From contig JAWQFJ010020570.1 of NCBI GenBank assembly GCA_034096865.1, positions 1-13,759 on the forward strand: 13,759 bases of DNA, given 5' to 3'. Position numbers and translations under genes: made by a program. The notes beneath the pieces were generated by a model. That model worked only from the letters and a program-made list of their open reading frames with translations, was not told the DNA's origin and did no database searches. Of this stretch, positions 1 through 10,513 are shown piece after piece. This DNA is from Theodoxus fluviatilis (taxonomy: Eukaryota; Mollusca; Gastropoda; Cycloneritida; Neritidae). Position 1 is the stretch's first letter. The number at the start of each line of letters is the position of its first letter.

Positions 1-501
1 TGACCTTTATATGACCTGGACCTTCAGTTGTTGACCTTCAAGGTTCAAGGTCAAAACAAACTAAGACCTACCATAGACATCATACACAAAGAAATGCTTT
101 GACACATTTTGCCTACCAAATACATGTGACCTCTTGACCCAAGGTCAAGTCATCCAATGTCATGCAACACAAAGCTGTTAATTCAAGACATAGAAGCACA
201 ATGTGCTATTGCACTTTCTACCATGAGATATAGTCATTTTAGTGGTTCACTCACCCCATTTTGGTCACATTTCATAAGGGTCAAGTGACCTTGACCTTGA
301 TGATATGTGGACCAAATGTGTCTCATGATGAAAGTATAACATGGGCCCCACATAATTATTAAGTTTGAAACAGTTATCTTCCATAGTTCAGGGTCAAGGC
401 ACTCAAAATAGGTATACAATCCAACTTTGAAGAGCTCCTGGACCTTGACTTGAAGCAAGGTCAACCAAACTGTATCAAAAGATAGGGCTTGCTTTGACTA
501 C

Positions 502-541
502 TGACGGACAGACAGACAGACAGACACACACACAGACAGAC
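502..541 (+). repeat. (GACA)n / (CA)n microsatellite
   Basis: Short run of GACA units with an internal CACACACA stretch. It sits between the GGTCA-rich body and the hairpin, so it is probably part of the same interspersed element and not an independent array. Confidence 0.85.
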
Positions 542-558
542 TAATAAAGTCTGTAGGA

Positions 559-577
559 CCTCCAGTAAACCTGGAGG
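559..577. repeat. Short perfect hairpin at repeat end
   Basis: CCTCCAG (559-565) pairs with CTGGAGG (571-577) across a 5-base loop, TAAAC. It follows the GACA run directly and may mark the 3' end of the interspersed element. A rho-independent terminator is not implied, because this is eukaryotic sequence. Confidence 0.7.
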
Positions 578-784
578 GATCTTTCTTTAAAAATAAAATA
601 TGTACACAATAGTGAAGCGAGCTCCTTATTAATTCCAAGAATAAGCACTGAATGCACTCCTAAAAAGGGAGCCAAAGGTGGTCTATTCATTCCACATTTA
701 TTACATCCTGACAAAAGAGAAAAAGACCAAAAGCCCGCAGGAAAGGTTTTACACACGACTGATGTCTAAAGACTAGTGACTAGA
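578..784. other. Non-coding spacer, no gene seen
   Basis: AT-rich single-copy-looking DNA between the interspersed repeat and the 15-bp array. A 71-codon minus-strand frame crosses part of it (541-756), but it has no recognisable domain and overlaps the repeat tail. I see no splice pattern that would make it an exon. Confidence 0.4.
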
Positions 785-3700
785 TGCCCCATGCTACACT
801 GCCCCATGCTACACTGCCCCATGCTACACTGCCCCACGCTACAGTGCCCCGCACTACACTGCCCCGCGCTACACTGCCCCATGCTACAGTGCCCCACCCT
901 ACACTGCCCCATGCTGCACTGCCCCGTGCTGCACTGCCCCGCGCTACACTGCCCCACGCTACACTGCCCCATGCTACACTGCCCCACGCTACACTGCCCC
1001 ACGCTACACTGCCCCACGCTACACTGCCCCACGCTACACTGCCCCATGCTACACTGCCCCATGCTACACTGCCCCACGCTACACTGCCCCACGCTACACT
1101 GCCCCATGCTACACTGCCCCACGCTACACTGCCCCATGCTACACTGCCCCATGCTACACTGCAACATGCTACACTACCCCACACTACACTGCCCCACGCT
1201 ACACTGCCCCACGCTACACTGCCCCATGCTACACTGCCCCATGCTACACTGCCCCACGCTACACTGCCCCATGCTACACTGCCCCATGCTACACTGCCCC
1301 ATGCTACACTGCCCCATGCTACACTGCCCCATGCTACACTGCCCCACGCTACACTGCCCCATGCTACACTGCCCCATGCTACACTGCCCCATGCTACACT
1401 GCCCCATGCTACACTGCCCCATGCTACACTGCCCCATGCTACACTGCTACACTGCCCCACGCTACAGTGCCCCACGCTGCACTGCTCCACGCTACACTGC
1501 CCCACGCTACACTGCCCCACGCTACACTGCCCCATGCTACACTGCCCCACGCTACACTGCTACACTGCCCCACGCTACACTGCCCCATGCTACACTGCTA
1601 CACTGCCCCATGCTGCACTGCCCCATGCTACACTGCCCCACGCTACACTGCCCCATGCTACACTGCCCCACGCTACATGCTACACTGCCCCATGCTGCAC
1701 TGCCCCATGCTGCACTGCCCCATGCTACACTGCCCCACGCTACACTGCCCCACGCTACACTGCCCCATGCTACACTGCCCCACGCTACACTGCCCCATGC
1801 TACACTGCCCCACGCTACACTGCCCCATGCTACACTGCCCCACGCTACACTGCTACACTGCCCCATGCTACACTGCCCCACGCTACACTGCCCCATGCTA
1901 CACTGCCCCACGCTACACTGCCCCATGCTACACTGCCCCACGCTACACTGCCCCATGCTACACTGCCCCACGCTACACTGCTACACTGCCCACGCTACAC
2001 TGCCCCATGCTACACTGCCCCATGCTGCACTGCCCCATGCTACACTGCTACACTGCCTCACGCTACACTGCCCCATGCTGCACTGCCCCATGCTACACTG
2101 CTACACTGCCTCACGCTACACTGCCCCATGCTGCACTGCTCCATGCTACACTGCCCCATGCTACACTGCCCCATGCTACACTGCTACACTGCCCCATGCT
2201 ACACTGCCCCATGCTACACTGCTACACTGCCTCACGCTACACTGCCCCATGCTGCACTGCCCCATGCTACACTGCTACACTGCCCCACGCTACACTGCCC
2301 CATGCTACACTGCCCCATGCTACACTGCCCCACGCTACACTGCCTCATGCTGCACTGCTCCATGCTACACTGCCTCACGCTACACTGCCCCATGCTACAC
2401 TGCCCCATGCTGCACTGCCCCATGCTACACTGCCCCATGCTACACTGCTACACTGCCACACGCTACACTGCCCCATGCTACACTGCCCCATGCTGCACTG
2501 CCCCATGCTACACTGCTACACTGCCTCACGCTACACTGCCCCATGCTACACTGCCCCATGCTGCACTGCCCCATGCTACACTGCTACACTGCCTCACGCT
2601 ACACTGCCCCATGCTACACTGCCCCATGCTACACTGCTACACTGCCCCACGCTACACTGCCTCACGCTACACTGCCCCATGCTACACTGCCCCATGCTGC
2701 ACTGCCCCATGCTACACTGCTACACTGCCTCACGCTACACTGCCCCATGCTACACTGCCCCATGCTACACTGCCCCATGCTGCACTGCTCCATGCTACAC
2801 TGCCTCACGCTACACTGCCCCATGCTACACTGTCCCATGCTACACTGCCCCATGCTACACTGCTACACTGCCCCACGCTACACTGCCCCATGCTACACTG
2901 CCCCATGCTACACTGCCCCATGCTACACTGCTACACTGTCCCACGCTACACTGCCCCATGCTACACTGCCCCATGCTACACTGCCCCATGCTACACTGTC
3001 CCATGCTGCACTGCCCCATGCTACACTGCTACACTGCCTCACGCTACACTGCCCCATGCTACACTGCCCCATGCTACACTGCCCCATGCTGCACTGCCCC
3101 ATGCTACACTGCCTCACGCTACACTGCCCCATGCTACACTGTCCCATGCTACACTGCCCCATGCTACACTGCTACACTGCCTCACGCTACACTGCCCCAT
3201 GCTACACTGCCCCATGCTACACTGCCCCATGCTACACTGCTACACTGCCTCACGCTACACTGCCCCATGCTACACTGCCCCATGCTGCACTGCCCCATGC
3301 TACACTGCTACACTGCCTCACGCTACACTGCCCCATGCTACACTGCCCCATGCTACACTGCTACACTGCCCCACGCTACACTGCCTCACGCTACACTGCC
3401 CCATGCTGCACTGCTCCATGCTACACTGCTACACTGCCCCACGCTACACTGCCCCATGCTACACTGCCCCACGCTACACTGCCCCATGCTACACTGCCCC
3501 ATGCTACACTGCTACACTGCCTCACGCTACACTGCCCCATGCTACACTGCCCCATGCTGCACTGCCCCATGCTACACTGCTACACTGCCTCACGCTACAC
3601 TGCCCCATGCTGCACTGCCCCATGCTACACTGCTACACTGCCCCATGCTACACTGCCCCATGCTGCACTGCCCCATGCTACACTGCTACACTGCCCCATG

Positions 3701-5350
3701 CTACACTGCCCCATGCTACACATGCTACACTGCCCCATGCTACACTGCCCCATGCTGCACTGCCCCATGCTACACTGCCCCACGCTACACTGCCCCATGC
3801 TGCACTGCCCCATGCTACACTGCCCCATGCTACACTGCCCCACGCTACACTGCCCCATGCTACACTGCCCCATGCTACACTGCCCCATGCTACACTGCTA
3901 CACTGCCCCATGCTACACTGCTACACTGCCCCATGCTACACTGCCCCATGCTACACTGCTACACTGCCCCATGCTACACTGCCCCATGCTACACTGCCCC
4001 ATGCTACACTGCCCCATGCTACACTGCCCCATGCTACACTGCCCCATGCTACACTGCTACACTGCCCCATGCTACACTGCTACACTGCCCCATGCTACAC
4101 TGCCCCATGCTACACTGCCCCATGCTACACTGCTACACTGCCCCATGCTACACTGCCCCATGCTACACTGCCCCATGCTACACTGCTACACTGCCCCATG
4201 CTACACTGCCCCATGCTACACTGCCCCATGCTACACTGCTACACTGCCCCACGCTACACTGCCCCATGCTACACTGCCCCACGCTACACTGCTACACTGC
4301 CCCATGCTACACTGCCCCATGCTACACTGCCCCACGCTACACTGCCCCACGCTGCACTGCCCCATGCTGCACTGCCCCATGCTACACTGCCCCATGCTAC
4401 ACTGCTACACTGCCCCACGCTACACTGCCCCACGCTACACTGCCCCATGCTACACTGCCCCATGCTACACTGCTACACTGCCCCATGCTACACTGCCCCA
4501 TGCTACACTGCCCCATGCTGCACTGCCCCATGCTACACTGCCCCACGCTACACCACCTACACTGCCCCACGCTACACTGCCCCACGCTACACTGCCCCAT
4601 GCTACACTGCCCCATGCTACACTGCTACACTGCCCCATGCTACACTGCCCCATGCTACACTGCCCCACGCTACACTGCTACACTGCCCCACGCTACACTG
4701 CCCCATGCTACACTGCCCCACGCTGCACTGCCCCACGCTACACTGCCCCACGCTACACTGCCCCATGCTACACTGCCCCATGCTACACTGCCCCACGCTG
4801 CACTGCCCCATGCTACACTGCTACACTGCCCCATGCTACACTGCCCCATGCTACACTGCCCCACACTACACTGCCCCATGCTACACTGCCCCACGCTACA
4901 CTGCCCCACGCTACACTGCCCCACGCTACACTGCCCCATGCTGCACTGCCCCATGCTACACTGCCCCACGCTACACTGCCCCATGCTACACTGCCCCATG
5001 CTACACTGCCCCATGCTACACTGCCCCATGCTACACTGCCCCACGCTACACTGCCCCACGCTACACTGCCCCACGCTACACTGCCCCATGCTACACTGCC
5101 CCACGCTACACTGCCCCATGCTACACTGCCCCATGCTACACTGCTACACTGTCCCATGCTACACTGCCCCATGCTACACTGCCCCACGCTACACTGCCCC
5201 ACGCTACACTGCCCCACGCTACACTGCCCCATGCTACACTGCCCCACGCTACACTGCCCCACGCTACACTGCCCCATGCTACACTGCCCCACGCTACACT
5301 GCCCCACGCTACACTGCCCCATGCTACACTGCCCCATGCTGCACTGTCCA
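785..5350. repeat. 15-bp minisatellite array (about 4.6 kb)
   Basis: Roughly 300 head-to-tail copies of a 15-bp unit, GCTACACTGCCCCAT, or the same ending in CAC. An 8-bp short unit, GCTACACT, equals the full unit minus 7 bp and recurs from about 1441 onward. Common variants are GCTGCACTG (A to G), GCCTCAC (C to T) and GTCCCAT. The T/C alternation at the unit border is exactly a CpG/TpG position, consistent with methyl-CpG decay. No plus-strand frame of the unit contains a stop, so all three plus frames stay open for over 4 kb; the 8-bp unit shifts frame each time it occurs. That openness is a property of the repeat and is not evidence of a protein. I know of no function for it. Confidence 0.98.
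2040..3640. repeat. Higher-order-repeat zone inside the 15-bp array
   Basis: Within this zone the array is organised in blocks: short 8-bp unit, then a GCCTCAC-bearing unit, one or more standard units, and a GCTGCACTG unit. The block length is about 53 bp (8+15x3) or 68 bp (8+15x4). The GCCTCAC variant first appears near 2055 and last near 3590, and I do not see it elsewhere in the array. The left part (785-1440) and most of the right part (4850-5350) consist of plain 15-bp units. The zoning suggests local amplification of multi-unit blocks by unequal exchange or replication slippage. Confidence 0.75.
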
Positions 5351-5357
5351 GCTGCAC

Positions 5358-6105
5358 TGTGATCACCAAAAAGACCAAGTGACTTCAGTGAGATTTGAGA
5401 AGTCTACATGAGTTCAATGAGAATTGAAAAAAAGTGCATGACTTCAAGGTGAATCAAAAGGGTCACATGACTTTGGTGGGAACCAAAATGACCACACAAC
5501 TTTAGTGACAATCAAAATGACTACATTGCTTCAGTGACAAGGAAAATGACTACAAGACTTCAGTGAAAATCAAAATGACTACAAGGCTTCAGCAAAAATT
5601 AAAATGACTACACGACTTCAGTGACAATCAAAATGACTACATTACTTCAGTGAAAATTAAAATGACCACACAACTTCAGTGACAATTAAAATGACCACAC
5701 CACTTCAGTGAAAATTAAAATGACCACACAACTTCAGTGAAAATTAAAATGACTACATGGCTTCAGTGAAAATTAAAATGACCACACCACTTCAGTGAAA
5801 ATCAAAATGACCACACAACTTCAGTGAAAATTAAAATGACCACACAACTTCAGTGAAAATTAAAATGACCACATGACTTCAGTGAAAATTAAAATGACCA
5901 CACCACTTCATTGAAAATTAAAATGACCACACCACTTCAGTGAAAATTAAAATGACCATACCACTTCAGTGAAAATCAAAATGACCACACAACTTCAGTG
6001 AAAATTAAAATGACTACATGACTTCAGTGATCATTGAAATGACTGCGTGTCTTCAGTGAAAATTAAAATGGCCACATGACTTCAATGAAGTGAGAATCAA
6101 ATTAC
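5358..6105. repeat. 29-bp minisatellite array with decayed edges
   Basis: About 25 tandem units of 29 bp built on CTTCAGTGAAAATTAAAATG followed by ACCACACAA. CTTCAG recurs at 5645, 5674 and 5703, giving the 29-bp period. Central copies are nearly identical, while copies before about 5500 and after about 6030 are strongly diverged. This is the usual pattern when homogenisation acts on the middle of an array. It starts within a few bases of the end of the 15-bp array. The last degenerate copy (about 6080-6105) runs into the putative splice donor at 6105. No coding potential is seen. Confidence 0.93.
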
Positions 6106-6174
6106 CTTCATTTGTTTGCATCTAGGACCATATCCAGCCATGGGTTTCAACACCTTATCTTCCATTCTGTGGAT
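6106..6174 (-). CDS. Candidate internal exon (23 codons, phase 0/0), unidentified gene
   Basis: On the minus strand a T-rich tract ending in TTTTTCAG is followed by 69 bases and then GTAATT, giving a good acceptor and donor. Only one frame is open: exactly 23 codons, with phase 0 at both ends. The translation includes RMEDKVLKPMAGYG and ends CKQMK. It is charged and helix-compatible. The pattern E-D-K-V, then P, then YG, then K/Q loosely resembles a helical stretch of CIBAR/FAM92-type BAR-domain proteins, but this rests on about 20 residues from memory and could be chance. The flanking introns would be the 29-bp array on the 3' side and AT-rich DNA plus the TCTG array on the 5' side. No neighbouring exon with matching phase was found. 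The exon call is moderate and the family call is weak. Confidence 0.42.
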
Positions 6175-6300
6175 CTGAAAAATAAAAACAATCCACACAG
6201 CATTACATTTATTTACCTCACAGCACTTCTACTTTAAAATAATTTAATTCAATAGAAAATTAGTGTCTGACTACTTGTTTCAAATATACCCTGGAGCTTC
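6175..6300 (-). other. AT-rich intron-like stretch upstream of the exon candidate
   Basis: Contains the pyrimidine-rich acceptor region of the 6106-6174 exon candidate (read on the minus strand) and otherwise AT-rich sequence up to the TCTG array. No other coding signal is seen. Confidence 0.35.
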
Positions 6301-6643
<343 letters not shown>

Positions 6644-6710
6644 CTTTACTTCATAAGAGCTCCAACATCTACAAGTCTGACAAAGGACTGCATGCACTTT
6701 AAATGTGGGT

Positions 6711-6887
6711 TCACAGTTGCTCTGAGATCAGGTAACTTAGACACAGAGGTCCACAGAGTACATCTGGAAGCCCCTGCCCAACTACCACCACCATGGTCTC
6801 CGGCTTCAAGCAGAGAGATTTGTCATGAAGGACCCAAGGCCAGTGTTTGCCATGTGAAGTGCTGGAGGGGGAAACAAAGACTGTTGG
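6711..6887 (-). CDS. Candidate exon with strong acceptor, unidentified gene
   Basis: The minus strand has a long pyrimidine-rich tract (TTTTTGTGTGTGTCTC, then GGCTTGCAG). After it a frame stays open for 58 codons to a TGA at 6711-6713. The peptide begins PTVFVSPSSTSHGKHWPW and contains ETMVVVVGQGLPD near residue 30-42. It is not low-complexity, although it lies on a 380-bp unique island between microsatellites. It could be a terminal exon, or an internal exon using the GTGAAC donor at 6709-6714, which would end in phase 2. No polyadenylation signal follows closely. I do not recognise the protein. It could be an open frame by chance next to a pyrimidine tract. Confidence 0.3.
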   Translation of the reverse strand, partial: PTVFVSPSSTSHGKHWPWVLHDKSLCLKPETMVVVVGQGLPDVLCGPLCLSYLISEQL

Positions 6888-7019
6888 CTGCAAGCCAAAG
6901 AGACACACACAAAAAGACATCAAATGAAAGGCAGATGGCTTGCCAGGTATTGTACAGGCAAGCAGACAGGGAAAAAAAGTATCATGCTATCTTTTTACCA
7001 CAAATTTACACTGCATTAG

Positions 7020-7025
<6 letters not shown>

Positions 7026-7070
<45 letters not shown>
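7026..7070 (+). repeat. (AG)n microsatellite
   Basis: About 22 AG dinucleotides opening the compound purine-rich array. Confidence 0.97.
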
Positions 7071-7079
<9 letters not shown>

Positions 7080-7139
7080 GAGGGAGGAAGGGAGGGGGGT
7101 AGAGGGGGGAAGATAGAGAGAGGGGGAGAGATAAATAGA
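7069..7139 (+). repeat. G12 run and G/A-rich tract
   Basis: Twelve consecutive G (7069-7080) followed by AGGGAGGAAGGGAGGGGGG and further G runs. The strand is almost wholly purine. Several closely spaced G tracts of three or more make G-quadruplex or triplex formation plausible. This is inference from base composition. Confidence 0.85.
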
Positions 7140-7145
7140 TCGATC

Positions 7146-7564
<419 letters not shown>

Positions 7565-7567
7565 AGT

Positions 7568-7674
<107 letters not shown>

Positions 7675-7765
7675 GACACATATACACAAAAATAAACACA
7701 TACACACACATACACACATACATGTACACACACATACACACACACGTATACACAAACACGCACAC

Positions 7766-7811
<46 letters not shown>

Positions 7812-7816
7812 ACACC
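7675..7816 (+). repeat. (CA)n microsatellite with ATAC interruptions
   Basis: Alternating CACA and CATACA units, with a pure CA run at about 7776-7805. It closes the compound array and changes the plus strand from purine-only to alternating purine/pyrimidine, a Z-DNA-compatible pattern. Confidence 0.95.
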
Positions 7817-8329
7817 CAAGAAAGAGGGTTAGCAAGAACAGTGCAAGTGAACTGATGAGAGCACACATTTACATAACCGCATGAGTGTGGATATAGCTAC
7901 ATGCCTGTGATACTGCTAATGATCGGTCATCTAAGTGTGTCCCAAACTCCGAAACTATGACGCGTCATCTGACATTCATATCACTCGTCTTTCCTTCCCA
8001 CTCACTGGCTTCGACTATTCTTGGTTATTTGTGGGCACAAATACACATTCTACTATTACAGCTCTCTAAGTGAATAAGCTCACTTCACTAGTCCAGAAGA
8101 AAGTTCATCTCTCTAGTACTAAGAATTGTTATAGGAGATGTAGAAAACGTGTGATAGTGTGCGCAACTCCTGATATAGTGCCTATCTTGGGGCTAAAAAC
8201 CACATTGTGCTCGATATTAATCTCCACAACAGCACGCACAAATGAAAAAGAAACACATACAACTATGTACATAATATGTATAATGTTCTACAAGAATGTA
8301 TACAAATTGTGGCATAGAAAGTAACGGTT
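7817..8329. other. No gene or repeat recognised
   Basis: Balanced, moderately AT-rich sequence. A plus-strand frame of 84 codons (8070-8324) has no domain, no promoter-like context and an unremarkable composition. I treat it as chance. Confidence 0.4.
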
Positions 8330-9880
8330 AATGCATGGTGCATAAATATAAAAGTTGGTATGAATCACAGCGTATGAAGTGAAAAGGTATCACACAAAGA
8401 ATGTGGCCAAGGAGCATCTGTGAGGATTGTTGTTCATCATAGAGAAGAGGAAATGTAATGAGAGTTGGATCAGTGGTGGTATCATGCAAAGTGTATCCAA
8501 CAAATACAACAAATATATCAGAATTGTAAAGGTTTACGATAGATGCATATGATGTGTGTGACACGAGAAGAAGGTAAATGAAATATTGTAGAAATGAAAT
8601 TGACTAGGATAGATCTGTGAATATAGTGTGGATGGGAGTCATGAGTGAGATCTGAGTGTGGTACACGCAAAAATACAAGGTGCAACAGCTAAAGGGAAAT
8701 AAGAGAAATAGGTAGAAGGGTGACGTGGGTGTGGATCTATACTCTCACGGTGGAATAGTGCATGCTGTAGTGTGCTGTCATGGTAAGTACTGTGATGATT
8801 GGAGGTGTGATACTGGGTGTGATAGTGCAGAACACACACAAGGTCGGGAGAATGGGTAGGGTGAGCACTAGAATCGTGTGTGCGTGGTCGGGGGGGCTCG
8901 GTTGGGTGTTTCTAAGGTGTGTGATCTATGTGTGAGAATTGGTGAATGGTGGGTTGTGATGTGGTGGTGTACAGAAGGGGGTGGCTAATGATAGGGTGGG
9001 CTATCACGTTGGGTGTAAGATGGTTGTGGTGCAGATGTGGGTGATGTTAAAGGTGTGTGTATAAGATGTTCTATTGAAAAGTATGGGTAGGATATAGGAT
9101 CGAACAGCAAGATACTAGTGAATGCAATAGATGTATGGAGTCTAGTGGGGACAACTGTGAGAAGGGATTATGATGATGTGTGTGGTGAGTTTTGTATTAT
9201 GTAATGTATGGTGTGTAAAGAAATGGGACAATAAGAAGGAAAGAGGCAAAATGATGAGAGTAGGAAAAAAAAGAGGAAGGACTATATAAGGAGTATAATG
9301 TATGGCGAAAAAAACACAGAAAGGTACATGATAATAAGGTAAGATTTGACATAAGCTGATAGTGATGAGTGATGACATCTAGGTAACACTCACATGATAA
9401 GTAAAAAAAGTAAAATCTGGTGTCAATAAAATATCAATGTAAGGTGTACGGACACACCAATTTAGATTTCGTAATGTAGGATGCTGGGTACAAAATGGCC
9501 ATCATGAAAGAAAAGTCTCGCGCAATCATGTGTCTATAATGGAATGCTAGGAAGTGTGATGATTATTGTTTTGGTAAAAGTCAAATGAAGTGAGTATGTG
9601 ATTGTGATCGTATATATATATATAAAGGTTGTTGTAAGTACGACAAGAGTGCAATAAGAATAAATAAGTGATGAAACAATATTCAGGCATGTGGGTGGTA
9701 AGAAATTGTGAGTACAAGGAGGTCATATAGACTTTGGCGTTACTAAGAGTTGAGTGACATGCAATTATAGTACGATCATATAGACAGATGCGCAACTAAA
9801 GTCGAAGAAACAAGGAGGAGTCAAAGAGAGATAAGTGTGATAGAGGATAAAAATGAAAAAGTTTGTGGAAAGTAGAGTAC
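8330..9880 (+). other. Strongly G-over-C skewed non-coding tract
   Basis: The plus strand is nearly devoid of C over about 1.5 kb while G, A and T are all common. Counts in 60-base rows: 8941-9000 has 31 G and 2 C; 9001-9060 has 24 G and 4 C; 9121-9180 has 21 G and 4 C; 9181-9240 has 19 G and 1 C. The text is full of GTG, GATG and GAGA words but has no clean period. The open frames (minus 8328-8564, 8639-8839, 9142-9378 and 9547-9795) are rich in H, T, I, S and L, as expected from the skew, and show no domain. No gene is called. Confidence 0.7.
9611..9624. repeat. (TA)7 tract
   Basis: Seven TA dinucleotides followed by AAAGG. This is a short microsatellite inside the skewed region. The TATAAA at its end is not supported by other promoter signals. 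Confidence 0.8.
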
Positions 9881-9971
9881 TGTCTGTCTGACTCGTCCTC
9901 TACCAATAACATAAGTTACATCGCATGGCGATACAGAGTGCGTGTGATAGAGGCGTTGTCAGAGTACAAGA

Positions 9972-9994
9972 ATCAGTTTGATTATTAAACTGAT
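9972..9994. repeat. Perfect 8-bp-arm hairpin
   Basis: ATCAGTTT (9972-9979) and AAACTGAT (9987-9994) flank a 7-base loop. It is AT-rich and weak. It sits at the junction where the G-skewed tract gives way to normal composition. Confidence 0.6.
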
Positions 9995-10262
9995 GGAACT
10001 GGAGGTGAGACACAGGAACGGGGAGCGTCGATTTGACTCAAATGCCCACCCAGACCCTTTGGCAATGGGCTGGACATGACTCAGTCCACATCAATGGGCA
10101 TTGCAGTGTGCTATTTTTGCAGGCTTTTCTTGTTGTCAAGAGCACGGAAATTCAACCCTTGAAAACTTTTACCCTGTAGATATATGTGATGCTGTTCACT
10201 GAAAATGCAGTCAGAGGTTTGTTTTTCCTAACGAGCTATCATGGTGCCTCTTGCCTTCTTAT
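9995..10262. other. No gene recognised
   Basis: Composition returns to balanced. An 8-bp inverted repeat, AATGCCCA (10041-10048) and TGGGCATT (10095-10102), is visible. A minus-strand frame across 10030-10150 is short and unrecognised. Confidence 0.35.
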
Positions 10263-10410
10263 GCACATGTGTAGACACACACATACAGTACATACATACA
10301 AACATATACAAATGCAAATATACACATGCAAACAACACACACATGCAAATATATGCGTGCACGCTCACATAAGCACGTGTTCATACACATGCAAACACAC
10401 TCTTTTACAT
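10263..10410 (+). repeat. Degenerate CA / CATA / GCAAACA simple repeat
   Basis: Loose alternation of ACACAC, ACATAC and ATGCAAA words with no fixed period. This looks like an old, decayed (CA)n-related array. The plus-strand frame through it (10186-10512) is HTH/CKH-rich and is not a gene. Confidence 0.75.
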
Positions 10411-10493
10411 GCAGAAGCCACAAACGCAACATCAAAAGAACACGGAACTGAACATCCCCAGGCCCGAAAGAACGATGGAGGACACGCCATGCC

Positions 10494-10506
10494 GGGGGGG
10501 GGGGGG
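10494..10506 (+). repeat. Homopolymer run of 13 G
   Basis: Thirteen consecutive G lie immediately beyond the putative donor of the 10514-10608 exon candidate. The length may be unreliable for sequencing reasons. Confidence 0.9.
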
Positions 10507-10513
10507 CACTGAC

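Larger units (their letters stand above)
1..577. repeat. AGGTCA/TGACCT-rich interspersed repeat with GACA tail and terminal hairpin
   Basis: The stretch carries many TGACCT/AGGTCA hexamers on both strands, for example near 1, 12, 31-54, 126-149, 278-300, 391-399, 441-448 and 457-466. It then passes into a (GACA)n run (502-541) and a 7-bp-stem hairpin (559-577). This order (GGTCA-rich body, GACA microsatellite, short GC-richer hairpin) resembles interspersed repeats I associate with mollusc genomes; that is recall, not a database match. No open frame here looks coding. The element probably starts left of the window. The exact family is unknown. Confidence 0.5.

Noticed and set aside
559..577. 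Rho-independent terminator
   Set aside because: A hairpin followed by a few T, but the setting is eukaryotic repeat DNA with no gene upstream.
776..5411. Three plus-strand open frames of more than 1300 codons, plus many MGQCS/WGSVA frames on the minus strand
   Set aside because: They follow from the stop-free 15-bp unit. All three plus frames are equally open and no non-repeat domain is attached.
785..6105. CRISPR array
   Set aside because: Repeats are directly tandem with no unique spacers, units are 15 and 29 bp, and the context is eukaryotic.
8070..8324. 84-codon plus-strand ORF
   Set aside because: No recognisable domain, no promoter or splice context, and ordinary length for chance in AT-rich DNA.
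9611..9630. TATA box
   Set aside because: It is the end of a (TA)7 microsatellite in non-coding skewed DNA, with no other promoter element.
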